Below are positions 7,743 to 16,432 of a DNA stretch of 64,000 bases, piece by piece. Every line of letters starts with the position of its first letter. The stretch's first letter is position 1. Location of the stretch: assembly GCF_030733265.1 (NCBI RefSeq), contig NZ_JASHJI010000003.1:434001-498000 (forward strand), in the 5' to 3' direction. Origin of the DNA: Roseibium sp. MMSF_3412 (lineage in GTDB: Bacteria; Pseudomonadota; Alphaproteobacteria; Rhizobiales; Stappiaceae). The translations under genes were made by a program, and so were the position numbers. Under the pieces are notes generated by a model. The model was not told the DNA's origin. It was given only the letters and a program-made list of their open reading frames with translations, and searched no databases.

Positions 7743-10528
7743 GACGCGCCAGCGCAATCCGCGGCAACGGCCGCCGGTCACCCGTCGACCTGCTGGACAC
7801 CGAAAGCCCGATCAAGCGGTTCCTGCGGCGCAACCTGGTCGGTGCATCCGGCCTGGCGATCATTGCGCTCGCGGCTATGCTCGCGGCCTCCCTGGCGACC
7901 TGGTCCGTTAACGACCCGAGCCTCAACCATGCAACCGACGGCACGGTCCGAAATGCGCTCGGAGCCCCGGGTGCGATCATCGCCGACATTCTCATGCAGA
8001 CCATCGGACTGGCGACCGCAGTCTTCCTGATACCACTGGTGCTCTGGGGCTGGCGGCTCATGGCCGGACATGCGCTTGGGATCGGACGCAAACGGCTGTT
8101 CTACTGGCTCATCGGATCGAGCCTGTCAGCCGGAGCGCTCGCTGCCCTGCCGGTGCCGGAGAGCTGGCCTCTTCCGACCGGGCTGGGCGGCTTTCTCGGC
8201 GACGGTGTTCATCAGGTGCCGGCGTTTGTCACATCGAACATGACATCTGGCGCCGCGACCATCATCGGAGGCCTTGGGCTCGGTGTTCCGGCCATTTTCT
8301 TTCTTCTGTCGGCGGCCGGCTGGCTTGGTGCCAAGGACGAGATGGATGCTGAAACGGACCTTGCTCCCGGTTCGCGCGCTGCGGCCGCAAAGGGGCATGG
8401 ACGATCGGTCGAAGAGGAACTCGGTCTTGAGGACGAGGACGCTGAATCCAGGATCTCTGTCTTCTTCAGCACCATGGTCGGACAGGTTGATCATTGGCGT
8501 CTTCAGGGAACTGCAAAATTGCGCCGGATCGCGGGCCTGAATCGGACGCAGCATGTCGACGACGACGAAGACTGGGACGAGGACGGTTACGCGGATTACG
8601 AAGACGGCGATCATGGCGAAGACCGCCAGGGCGGCAGGCTGTCCGCATTGCGGCGCGCACTGACCGGCCGGCTCATGCCGAATGACGATGACGGCCTTGA
8701 CCGGTTTTACGAACGCGGCCGTGACGTTGAGGACGAGGATCCGGACGGCCCGTTCATGGATGAGCCGTTCGATGAGGAAGGCGAAGGGTTCGAGCCCGAC
8801 GATCTTCTGATCGACAAGGGACCGGTCGCGGGTCAGCAGGCGATGCCGGTTGGCATCGCGGCGCCGAACCAGCCCCAGACTGCACCTGGACAGCCCGCTC
8901 CCCCGGCGGCACAGACCGGCCGTGTTATCCCGCCCGCCCCGAGACCGAAACAGAGCAAGCGGGCGATCGAGGAAGCTCAGCCTTCCTTCCTGGGCGCTCC
9001 GGAAGAATACGAACTGCCGCCGCTGCGGCTGCTTTCGGAGCCGAAGGCGAGCGGCAAGGTTCCGGGTCTTTCCGCCGATGCGCTGGAACAGAATGCGCGC
9101 ATTCTGGAAGGTGTCCTTGAGGATTTCGGCGTGCGCGGCGAGATTATCGAAGTGCGCCCTGGCCCGGTTGTCACGCTCTACGAACTGGAACCGGCACCCG
9201 GCATCAAGTCTTCCCGCGTCATCGGGCTTGCCGATGACATCGCAAGGTCGATGAGCGCGATCTCCGCCCGCGTCGCCGTCATACCCGGCAAGAATGCAAT
9301 CGGCATCGAACTGCCCAATGCGCGCCGCGAAACCGTGTTGCTGCGCGAACTGATCGCCGCACAGGATTTCGAAAAATCCAAGGCCAAGCTCCCGCTTGCA
9401 CTCGGCAAGACCATCAATGGCGAAAGTGTCGTCGCGGATCTTGCGCGCATGCCTCACCTGCTTGTCGCCGGTACCACCGGCTCGGGTAAGTCGGTATCGA
9501 TCAACACCATGATCCTGTCGCTGCTGTACCGGCTCACCCCGGAACAGTGCAAACTGATCATGATCGATCCGAAGATGCTCGAACTGTCCATCTATGACGG
9601 AATTCCGCATCTCCTGACGCCGGTTGTGACCGATCCGAAAAAAGCCGTGGTTGCCTTGAAGTGGACCGTCCGCGAGATGGAAGACCGCTACAAGAAGATG
9701 TCCAAGATGGGCGTGCGTAACATCGACGGCTACAACACACGTATCAAGCAGGCTCTTGAGAAGGGTGAAAGCTTCACCCGCACCGTCCAGACCGGATTTG
9801 ACCGGGACACCGGCCAGCCGATCTACGAGGAAGAGGAACTGCCGCTCGAGAAAATGCCCTATATCGTCGTGATCGTCGACGAGATGGCCGACCTGATGAT
9901 GGTTGCGGGCAAGGACATTGAAGGGGCGATCCAGCGCCTTGCCCAGATGGCGCGTGCCGCCGGCATTCACCTGATCATGGCAACACAGCGTCCCTCCGTT
10001 GACGTGATCACCGGTACGATCAAGGCCAACTTCCCGACCAGGATCTCGTTCCAGGTCACATCCAAGATCGACAGCCGCACGATTCTCGGCGAAATGGGGG
10101 CCGAACAGCTTCTCGGCATGGGCGACATGCTCTTCATGCTCGGCGGTGGACGGATACAGCGCGTTCACGGGCCGTTCGTCTCAGACGACGAGGTCGAGGA
10201 TATCGTCAAGCATCTGAAGGTCCAGGGAACGCCGCAATATCTCGAAGCGGTCACCGAAGAGGACGAGGAAGCCGAGAGCCCCTATGATGGCGGTGGCGGT
10301 GGCCTGGCCGGTGGTGGCGAAGGCAACGAACTGTACGACAAGGCCGTTGCCATCGTGCTGCGCGACAAGAAGGCGTCGACCTCCTATGTCCAGAGACGGC
10401 TTTCCATCGGCTACAACCGGGCCGCATCTCTTATCGAGCGGATGGAGCAGGAAGGGCTTATCAGCCCCGCCAACCATGCCGGAAAGCGGGAAATTCTCGT
10501 GCAAAACGGCGTCGAGGAAGAGTTTTAG
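7739..10528 (+). CDS. ftsK: DNA translocase FtsK
   Basis: 929 residues. Four N-terminal membrane helices (about residues 35-200) anchor it at the division septum. A long acidic linker (about 220-380, with runs such as [18 protein letters not shown]) is followed by the FtsK alpha domain ([14 protein letters not shown] region) and the RecA-like motor. Walker A is GTTGSGKS near residue 578 and Walker [11 protein letters not shown] near residue 710. The C-terminal gamma winged helix (about 865-925, [17 protein letters not shown]) recognises KOPS. FtsK pumps chromosome termini apart and activates XerCD. ATG at 7739 overlaps the previous stop by 4 bp. Confidence 0.96.
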   Translation: MRRASAIRGNGRRSPVDLLDTESPIKRFLRRNLVGASGLAIIALAAMLAASLATWSVNDPSLNHATDGTVRNALGAPGAIIADILMQTIGLATAVFLIPLVLWGWRLMAGHALGIGRKRLFYWLIGSSLSAGALAALPVPESWPLPTGLGGFLGDGVHQVPAFVTSNMTSGAATIIGGLGLGVPAIFFLLSAAGWLGAKDEMDAETDLAPGSRAAAAKGHGRSVEEELGLEDEDAESRISVFFSTMVGQVDHWRLQGTAKLRRIAGLNRTQHVDDDEDWDEDGYADYEDGDHGEDRQGGRLSALRRALTGRLMPNDDDGLDRFYERGRDVEDEDPDGPFMDEPFDEEGEGFEPDDLLIDKGPVAGQQAMPVGIAAPNQPQTAPGQPAPPAAQTGRVIPPAPRPKQSKRAIEEAQPSFLGAPEEYELPPLRLLSEPKASGKVPGLSADALEQNARILEGVLEDFGVRGEIIEVRPGPVVTLYELEPAPGIKSSRVIGLADDIARSMSAISARVAVIPGKNAIGIELPNARRETVLLRELIAAQDFEKSKAKLPLALGKTINGESVVADLARMPHLLVAGTTGSGKSVSINTMILSLLYRLTPEQCKLIMIDPKMLELSIYDGIPHLLTPVVTDPKKAVVALKWTVREMEDRYKKMSKMGVRNIDGYNTRIKQALEKGESFTRTVQTGFDRDTGQPIYEEEELPLEKMPYIVVIVDEMADLMMVAGKDIEGAIQRLAQMARAAGIHLIMATQRPSVDVITGTIKANFPTRISFQVTSKIDSRTILGEMGAEQLLGMGDMLFMLGGGRIQRVHGPFVSDDEVEDIVKHLKVQGTPQYLEAVTEEDEEAESPYDGGGGGLAGGGEGNELYDKAVAIVLRDKKASTSYVQRRLSIGYNRAASLIERMEQEGLISPANHAGKREILVQNGVEEEF

Positions 10529-10612
10529 GCCGCAAATGCCAAAGCTTTGCCACACAGGCGCATTACCTGGGGTATAGTATTCGCAATATTTAACGACCTA
10601 GGACATTGCATC

Positions 10613-11266
10613 ATGCCGACACGCTTTGCCTCCCGTCTAATAGAACATCTTGGCCGCTTTTTTGTTGCGGCAGCCCTGGTTCTCACCTGTCTGCTGCCGG
10701 CGCATGCGCTGACCCAGCAGGAGCAAAAGACGCTCAAGGAGCTGAGCAGCTATTTCAACTCCGTCAAGACGATGCACGGCGACTTCATCCAGTTCGGCCC
10801 GGACGGCAGCCAGTCCGACGGAAAGTTCTACATGGCGCGTCCCGGCAAGGTCCGCTTCTACTACAACAAACCATCCGTTCTCGACATCGTCGCAGACGGC
10901 AAATCCGTTTCCGTCAGGGATCGCAAGCTGAACACTCAGGATATCTGGCCCCTGGGCCAGACCCCGCTCCGTTTTCTGTTGTCCGACTCGATCGATCTTG
11001 AAAAAGACACCAACGTCACGAACGTCCTTGTCGAAAAGGACCTGATCACCGTCACGATTTTCGACAAGACCAGGTTCAATTCGGGAACGCTGACGCTGAT
11101 CTTCGACACCGACAATTTCGCCCTCAAGCAATGGACCGTGACCGATCAGCAGGGCTACGACACATCCGTTGCCGTCTACAACGTTGTCTCCAACGCCCCG
11201 ACCAATCCCGATCTCTTCAAGATCGATTATCTGGCCAATGCCAATCAGCGCAAAGGCCGGAATTGA
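10613..11266 (+). CDS. lolA: LolA-type outer-membrane lipoprotein carrier
   Basis: 217 residues with an N-terminal signal peptide (hydrophobic core AAALVLTCLLPAHA, cleavage near residue 36). The mature part has the LolA pattern: YFNSVKTMHGDFIQFGPDGS, FYMARPGKVRFYYNKPS, then DGKSVSVRDRKLNT and TPLRFLL. LolA shuttles lipoproteins across the periplasm from LolCDE to LolB. ATG at 10613 fits the signal peptide; longer in-frame starts add unrelated residues. The order ftsK-lolA is common in alphaproteobacteria. Its stop codon overlaps the next gene's TTG start. Confidence 0.92.
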   Translation: MPTRFASRLIEHLGRFFVAAALVLTCLLPAHALTQQEQKTLKELSSYFNSVKTMHGDFIQFGPDGSQSDGKFYMARPGKVRFYYNKPSVLDIVADGKSVSVRDRKLNTQDIWPLGQTPLRFLLSDSIDLEKDTNVTNVLVEKDLITVTIFDKTRFNSGTLTLIFDTDNFALKQWTVTDQQGYDTSVAVYNVVSNAPTNPDLFKIDYLANANQRKGRN

Positions 11267-12252
11267 ACGGAACCGGGCGGTCAGGCGACACGGACACGGG
11301 TGGCCGTTCGGTCGTATTCGATCTACTTGAACTCTATTGCAGAGAGCACGGTCTTTGCCTGGCTGCCGGCGACAGCCACGGTCATGCGGGCTGCGTCGAA
11401 AACCGTAACGGGAAGCGCTGGTATTTCAAGGGGACGCGGTTCGACATAAATCCGCTCGGCTGCGCCGAGATCGCAAATGACAAGGCGTATTCGCTCCACT
11501 TCCTGCAGCAGGCAGGTGTCCGCGTCCCGGAAACCCTGCTTGTCTTCGGCTCGCAGATCCGCGATGGCCGCCAGCTGCCTGCATCCATTTCCGAATTCGT
11601 TGAAAAAAACGGCTTTCCGCTCTTCCTGAAACCCAACATCGGTCAGGAAGGGCAGGATGTCATGCGCGCCGGCGACAGCGCTGAGTTCGAGCGCGCGCTG
11701 CAGCTGCTTTCAGACACGCATGCTCAGCTGCTTGTTCAAAAGGAAATCAGGGGCCGGGACTTGCGCGTTATCATTCTTGACGGCGTGGTCCTGTGCGCCG
11801 TTGAACGCAAGGCGCCTGCCGTCACCGGTGACGGCCGTCTGAGTATCGCGGCGCTGATCGACGCTCACCCGAAGATCGTCGCGTCCGACGCCAGGATCGA
11901 TGCCGCCCTGACCCGGCAGGGATACACGCGTGGCAGTATTCCCGGCATCGGCGAGCGGATCGCGGTCTTGCCCGTGACCAATCTGTCCGCGGGTGGAACC
12001 GCTGAAATCGTCACGGACCGTCTCGCGCCCGAACACGTTGAAACCGCGCGTGCGGCAGCCACCGCACTTGGTCTGCGATATGCGGGCGTGGACATGATCG
12101 TTCCCGGCGGCAATAGGCAGGAAGCCGGCGCTGCTGTCCTGGAAGTGAACGCAGCCCCCGGGTTGAACAATCTCTACCGGCAAGGTCCTCACGAAGCGAC
12201 ATGTGTCAAGTTCGTCTACACTGCGCTTTTTCAAAAATTATTTGAAAATTAG
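11263..12252 (+). CDS. ATP-grasp ligase of unknown substrate
   Basis: About 329 residues if started at the TTG overlapping the lolA stop (TTGA), with AAAGG 7-11 bases upstream; no in-frame ATG exists before residue ~130. ATP-grasp features: NDKAYSLHFLQQAGVRVPET (central domain entry), FPLFLKPNIGQEG (nucleotide-binding Lys and Gly loop), LVQKEIRGRDLRVIILDG, and Mg-binding VLEVNAAPGLNNL near the C-terminus. It most resembles the RimK / cyanophycin-synthetase side of the superfamily, which forms amide bonds between carboxylates and amines. The substrate is unknown. No obvious partner peptide gene is adjacent. The 3' end lies in AT-rich palindromic DNA. Confidence 0.75.
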   Translation: MNGTGRSGDTDTGGRSVVFDLLELYCREHGLCLAAGDSHGHAGCVENRNGKRWYFKGTRFDINPLGCAEIANDKAYSLHFLQQAGVRVPETLLVFGSQIRDGRQLPASISEFVEKNGFPLFLKPNIGQEGQDVMRAGDSAEFERALQLLSDTHAQLLVQKEIRGRDLRVIILDGVVLCAVERKAPAVTGDGRLSIAALIDAHPKIVASDARIDAALTRQGYTRGSIPGIGERIAVLPVTNLSAGGTAEIVTDRLAPEHVETARAAATALGLRYAGVDMIVPGGNRQEAGAAVLEVNAAPGLNNLYRQGPHEATCVKFVYTALFQKLFEN

Positions 12253-12390
12253 TTTCAAATAGAAGATACCAGATAGAGAATACTATAAAAATCGAAATGA
12301 AATTAGAAATAATTTCGATGTTTCAAATTAAATTTCGCTATTTGAGAGCGCAAAGCTTCACATCAACAAAAAACAGCCATTTTTCATGTC
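12229..12390. repeat. AT-rich stretch with alternating palindromes
   Basis: TTTCAAA (12229-12235), TTTGAAA (12241-12247) and TTTCAAA (12253-12259) alternate with 5-base spacers, so two mutually exclusive hairpins are possible. Further on ATCGAAAT (12291-12298) pairs with ATTTCGAT (12312-12319). Base composition is far more AT-rich than the neighbouring genes. It may act as terminator of lolA-ATP-grasp and marks the boundary to a possibly acquired sulfotransferase gene. The remaining gene-free bases to 12567 show no further gene or motif. Confidence 0.5.
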
Positions 12391-12567
12391 TCCTTTTCAG
12401 TATGCCGCTGATCGCCGGCATCGAACACTGTCCGCCAACATCAGGTTTCAAGTAATGGAAATCACGCGGGTAGGCACCGGCGATCGCGGGCATGGTGGTT
12501 GGGGTAAAGCGCGTTCCGGCGGACCAAGGGGTTCGTACAGGCACCGCTCGTTTAGGAGATCAAGAAA

Positions 12568-13341
12568 ATGTCGAATGTATTGCCGCTCCGGGAGGACAGT
12601 TTCCAGCTGCACAGGCAGTATCCTTCGCTGTATTTCCCCAAGGATGGATACATCTTTGTGGTGGCGTTCGGGCGGTCCGGTTCGACCCTGACCCAGCATT
12701 TGCTGAATTCCATCCCGGGCTATTTCGTGCGGGGGGAGAACTGCAATGCGCTGGTCCATTTGTGCCGCTCGGTAACCGCCATCCGCGGCGAGGGGAATTT
12801 TCAGCAGAGGCAGGAACCGCAGCGGTCGATCATTTCCAGCGAGCGGCCCTATTTCGGCAAGATGGTCGGCACGTCGCTCGATCCATGGTACGGCATGGAG
12901 GATGTCAGCGTCGATGACTATGCGCTGAGCCTGTTCGATACATTCGTTTCCAAGGTGCTCTGTCCGAAGGGCGAGGCCCGCGTTCTCGGCTTCAAGGAAA
13001 TCCGGTATCACAACGATCCGAAATACTTCCCGAAATTTCTCGATACCATCCGCGCGTATTTTCCGGGCAGCCGCTTCATTTTTCAGAACCGCGCCTTTGA
13101 GAATGTCGTCAAATCGTCGTTCTGGAAAAACATGCAGCCCGCAGATGTTCGCAGGAAATGGGATAACTTCGAGGAACTGACGGCAGATTATGCGCAAAAG
13201 AACGCCGAGGTCTGCCACCGGCTGAGATACGAAGATTATCTTGAAGGCGCCGGGAAGCTTGAACCCTTGTTCGAGTTCCTCAAGGAGCCGTTTGATGCGG
13301 CCAGCGTTGCCGAGCTTCTGGAGACCAGGCTGAAACACTAG
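12568..13341 (+). CDS. Sulfotransferase family protein
   Basis: 257 residues. FGRSGST at residues 34-40, after the first beta strand, is the 5'-phosphosulfate-binding loop for PAPS. FIFQNRAFENVVKSSF in the middle resembles the 3'-phosphate-binding region, where a conserved Arg and Ser contact PAPS. The acceptor (sugar, lipid or peptide) cannot be told. GGAG-like bases precede the ATG at 12568. The flanks are AT-rich upstream and a MITE-like element directly downstream: the stop TAG is part of the CTAG target site. This suggests an accessory gene. Confidence 0.8.
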   Translation: MSNVLPLREDSFQLHRQYPSLYFPKDGYIFVVAFGRSGSTLTQHLLNSIPGYFVRGENCNALVHLCRSVTAIRGEGNFQQRQEPQRSIISSERPYFGKMVGTSLDPWYGMEDVSVDDYALSLFDTFVSKVLCPKGEARVLGFKEIRYHNDPKYFPKFLDTIRAYFPGSRFIFQNRAFENVVKSSFWKNMQPADVRRKWDNFEELTADYAQKNAEVCHRLRYEDYLEGAGKLEPLFEFLKEPFDAASVAELLETRLKH

Positions 13342-13607
13342 GGTACGGACTCACAAATGAAGTCAATTTGGTTTGGATCGTTTTGACCAACTGCAAGGAG
13401 CGAAAGCGCAGGAAATGTGCTTCATTTTCAAGCCTTTCGCGACGCTGCAGATGGCCAAAACGGCCAAATCCGAAGGACGGCAAAATGGCTGTATCTCGCA
13501 GCGTCACCGCGCTTGACCGGGCGAAAAGCCCGCTCTGCACACGCTTCCTCGCGAGGTTTTGCCATTTCTGCCGCCAAATCGGCGTCATTTATGGGTCCGT
13601 ACCCTAG
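13338..13607. mobile_element. MITE-like element 1 with CTAG target duplications
   Basis: The element itself is 13342-13603 (262 bp). Its 30-bp terminal inverted repeats (13342-13371 and 13574-13603) match at 25 of 30 positions, starting GGTACGGAC. Perfect CTAG copies flank it at 13338-13341 and 13604-13607, as expected for a target-site duplication of an IS5-like (YTAR-targeting) transposase. An internal dyad (GCGACGCTGC against GCAGCGTCAC) strengthens the hairpin. Short frames inside show no transposase motifs, so the element is non-autonomous. It inserted exactly at the TAG stop of the sulfotransferase gene. The 81 bp between the element and the DUF1737 stop hold nothing I recognise. Confidence 0.75.
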
Positions 13608-13688
13608 CCCCGGAGCGACGCTTCTTGAGATGGAACGGTACCGGGCTTTCGCAGTTGAACATCCGGTGCCGGAAACATTTGCAGCCGG

Positions 13689-13892
13689 CTATTGCTCGCC
13701 GAGCTTCATGTCGGGCGAATAGGTGCCCTCTGCTTCCTTGACCACGGCCTGTCCGCAGATCGCCGTTCCTTTGGCGGTGTCGAAGGAAATGGACGGCGAC
13801 CCGTGAAGCGCCCAGCCATTGTTCAGTGCCTGGGTCACCCGATGGCAGAATGCGCTGTCATCCGTACCTGTAATCAGCCTGTAGAGTTTCAT
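13689..13892 (-). CDS. DUF1737 domain protein
   Basis: 67 residues that are essentially one DUF1737 domain: MKLYRLITGTDDSAFCHRV, then ALNNGWALHGSPS and AICGQAVVKE. The family is small, cytoplasmic and of unknown function. It begins 12 bp after the stop of the malyl-CoA-lyase-like gene on the same strand and is probably co-transcribed with it; this pairing is familiar from other alphaproteobacteria. Confidence 0.85.
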   Translation of the reverse strand: MKLYRLITGTDDSAFCHRVTQALNNGWALHGSPSISFDTAKGTAICGQAVVKEAEGTYSPDMKLGEQ

Positions 13893-13904
13893 TTGTCCGT
13901 CCCG

Positions 13905-14789
13905 TCAACCACGCGCGGCAATGGCATCGGCGATCGCGATAACCCTCTTGCCCATCTCCGCATGTAGCCGCTCGACCATCTTTCCGTCCACCTGGATTGC
14001 GCCCTTGTCGGCATTTTCGGGCTGCTCGAACGCGTCGTTGATCCTGCGTGCCCAGTCGATTTCCTCTTCGCTCGGGCTGAACGCGGCATGGCAGGGCGCA
14101 AGCTGTTTCGGATGGATAAGGGTCTTGCCGTCCATGCCCATTTCCGCACCCTGCCTGCACTCGGCAGCGAACCCCTCTTCGTTCTGAAAGGCGTTGTAGA
14201 CACCGTCCAGAATGTCGATACCGCCCGCCCGCGCCGCGGCAACGCATGTCATGAGCCATGGCGTCATTGCCGCCCGCCCGGGTGTGAGCTGCGCGCGGGT
14301 TTCCTTGGCAAGATCGTTCGTTCCCATGACGAAACAGTCCAGCCTGACTTCGGGGTCTCTGCCGCAGGCACCGATGGCACCGGCATTCAGCATGGCTTCC
14401 GGTGTTTCCATCATCGCCCAGAGCGTCAGGTTTGCGGGCGCATTGTGCAGCGACAAGAGGTGCGCGACCCGCTGCAGATCGGCCGCCGAGTTCACCTTGG
14501 GCACCAGGACCGCGTCCGGACCGGCCTGGATCGCCGCCTGGAGATCGGTTTCACCCCAGGGCGTTTCCAGCGCGTTGATCCGGATGACGACTTCCCGGTC
14601 ACCGTAACCGCCCCCCGCAATCGCATCGCTGATCTGCCTGCGCGCGAGATCCTTGGCATCGGGCGCGACGGCGTCCTCGAGGTCCAGCAGCAGGCAGTCG
14701 ACATCAAGGGTTTTCGCTTTTTCAAGCGCGCGGGCATTGGAACCCGGCATATAGAGGGCGGAACGGCGGGGCCTGATCGTTGCGGTCAT
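13905..14789 (-). CDS. HpcH/HpaI aldolase / citrate-lyase beta family (L-malyl-CoA / beta-methylmalyl-CoA lyase-like)
   Basis: 294 residues with the CitE-like TIM barrel pattern. RRSALYMPGSNARALEKA opens the barrel. LLLDLEDAVAPDAK holds the acidic Mg/CoA region. MMETPEAMLN carries the Mg-ligand Glu. FVMGTNDLAKET and GMDGKTLIHPKQ are the typical later blocks. Members cleave or form malyl-CoA, methylmalyl-CoA or citramalyl-CoA. No ethylmalonyl-CoA pathway genes are nearby, so the substrate stays open. ATG at 14789 has AGGA about 8 bases upstream; an upstream extension to 14858 lacks family similarity. Confidence 0.85.
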   Translation of the reverse strand: MTATIRPRRSALYMPGSNARALEKAKTLDVDCLLLDLEDAVAPDAKDLARRQISDAIAGGGYGDREVVIRINALETPWGETDLQAAIQAGPDAVLVPKVNSAADLQRVAHLLSLHNAPANLTLWAMMETPEAMLNAGAIGACGRDPEVRLDCFVMGTNDLAKETRAQLTPGRAAMTPWLMTCVAAARAGGIDILDGVYNAFQNEEGFAAECRQGAEMGMDGKTLIHPKQLAPCHAAFSPSEEEIDWARRINDAFEQPENADKGAIQVDGKMVERLHAEMGKRVIAIADAIAARG

Positions 14790-14883
14790 CGGGACATCCT
14801 GTGGATACGGAACCAAGTCGGCGCAGACTAGAAGATTGTACCGCGCTGCGAAATTCACCGAAGGGAGAAGGCGACGGGTGTTT

Positions 14884-15783
14884 TCACACAGCGCTTCCGT
14901 TGCCGCCGCCCTTTTTGAAAATCATGTCCCTGGCCGCGATGACGGCGCCCAGAGTGATCGCGAGACAGGCGATGACGACGGAAAGCGTCAGCGCTCCGAA
15001 GCCGAAGGCAATGAGCAGTAGCGTCGACAGCAATGGCGCTGAATAGGCGGCAGCCCCGAGCACCTGGATGTCGCCGCGCTTCACGCCGATGTCCCAGGTG
15101 AAAAACGCAAGTCCGACGGGAAACAGCGCCAGCGCAAAAACCGAGGCCCATTCCACGGCATCTTCAGGCCAGACCGTCTGCTCCAGCACCAGGTGACAGG
15201 CAAGCGAAAGCGCGGCGGTCAGCAGACAGAAACCCGCAACGGCCTCTGTCGGCACCTTGCCGAGCCGCCTGGACAGAACCGAATAGCTCGACCAGAAAAG
15301 GGAAGACGCAACCGCCGCCCCATAGCCGATGGCATGCTCATCAGAAAATCGGATGCCGTCGCCGCCGCTGATCAGAAGGGCGGCCCCGCCCAGTCCGAGC
15401 ACCGTACCAAGAACATGATGCGCGCGAAGCTTCTCTCCGGGAAGAAATGCGGAAAAAAGAACGATCAGCAGCGGCCAGGTGTAGTTGATGAGATTGGCTT
15501 CAACCGGCGGCGCATTGCGGATGGCCGTGAAATAGAAGAAATGGAAGCCGAACAGCCCGACGGTCCCGAAAATCCAGATCCTGGCCGGTTGCCTGAGCAA
15601 ACCGAGGCGGCCGGACGAGGCCAGCCAGATCGTCGCAAGCGAGCCGGAAATGCCGAAACACAGCGCATTCAGCAAAAAGGGAGGCACGTTCCCGGAGCCC
15701 GCGCCGAAGACACCAAGCGTTGCCCACATCAGGACGGCGCTCAGGCCGATCACCGTTGCTCTTGTTCGTCCCACATCTGCCAC
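14884..15783 (-). CDS. EamA-domain (DMT superfamily) exporter, YddG-like
   Basis: 299 residues with ten hydrophobic helices in two EamA repeats. The first repeat contains APPVEANLINYTWPLLIVLF, with the NYxWP pattern typical of the YddG aromatic amino acid exporter branch of DMT transporters. The second starts around ASSLFWSSYSVLSRRLG. It likely exports amino acids or related metabolites; the substrate is inferred only. The start is GTG at 15783. The C-terminal tail is short and basic. Confidence 0.82.
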   Translation of the reverse strand: MADVGRTRATVIGLSAVLMWATLGVFGAGSGNVPPFLLNALCFGISGSLATIWLASSGRLGLLRQPARIWIFGTVGLFGFHFFYFTAIRNAPPVEANLINYTWPLLIVLFSAFLPGEKLRAHHVLGTVLGLGGAALLISGGDGIRFSDEHAIGYGAAVASSLFWSSYSVLSRRLGKVPTEAVAGFCLLTAALSLACHLVLEQTVWPEDAVEWASVFALALFPVGLAFFTWDIGVKRGDIQVLGAAAYSAPLLSTLLLIAFGFGALTLSVVIACLAITLGAVIAARDMIFKKGGGNGSAV

Positions 15784-15946
15784 TGTGACCTGCCCGCCTG
15801 AATCCCTCCTGCGCTCTTGGCACAGTTCGCCGAAAACAGGAAGAGTGTCTTTGCGTTGAGAAGAATTTCACTCAGGTCCTTGATCCCGGCTCCCGTTTCG
15901 GGACATGTTGGGGCACGATTTTTGACCTGTGATATCCGGGGAATTC

Positions 15947-16408
15947 ATGACAACTGCGGAAATCAGAACGCTTGGGCAGGATGATGCTCACAAGCTTGCG
16001 CCACTCATTGCGGAAAACGCCCAGGCCCTGAAGCGTGGCGCGCCACGGCGCCCCGACGACTACTACGCGGAGCGGATCCTGTCGGACAGGAACGCCGAAG
16101 TGCTCGGCGCATTCTCAGGTGACGACCTGGTCGGGTTCGGTGTGTATTTCGACCTGCCCGAACTGATCACGGGACTGCGCATCGGCCAGCTTGACGAGAT
16201 CTACGTCCATCCCGACCACCGCAATGAAGGTATTGGGAGAAGGATCATCGAGGCTCTCGTAAGCGAGGGCAAGAAACGCGGCTGGCTCCATCTGCGCTGG
16301 ATCGTGCCGGGCAAGAATGCACCGGCGGTTGCGCTTTACGAAAAAATCGCCGAACCCGACCATCGCAAAAGCTATGTGATCCCGATCGACCGTGTCGCCG
16401 GAGACTGA
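15947..16408 (+). CDS. GNAT-family N-acetyltransferase
   Basis: 153 residues with a single GNAT fold. The acetyl-CoA-binding motif A is LDEIYVHPDHRNEGIGRRII (the R/Q-x-x-G-x-G/A type). A typical KNAPAVALYEKIA block follows. ATG at 15947 has GGGGA 5-9 bases upstream; an in-frame start 6 codons earlier is less likely. The acyl acceptor is unknown. It is convergent with the DUF2125 gene (24-bp gap). Confidence 0.85.
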   Translation: MTTAEIRTLGQDDAHKLAPLIAENAQALKRGAPRRPDDYYAERILSDRNAEVLGAFSGDDLVGFGVYFDLPELITGLRIGQLDEIYVHPDHRNEGIGRRIIEALVSEGKKRGWLHLRWIVPGKNAPAVALYEKIAEPDHRKSYVIPIDRVAGD

Positions 16409-16432
16409 CCGGCGCACGGCTCCCTTGCCGTG

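Noticed and set aside
8126-10168. Long open frame (680 codons) on the minus strand
   Set aside because: It is the antisense shadow of ftsK; composition is His/Arg/Asp-rich without motifs, as expected from high-GC codon periodicity.
13368-13607. Short open frames inside MITE 1
   Set aside because: No transposase motif; they are by-products of the inverted-repeat element.
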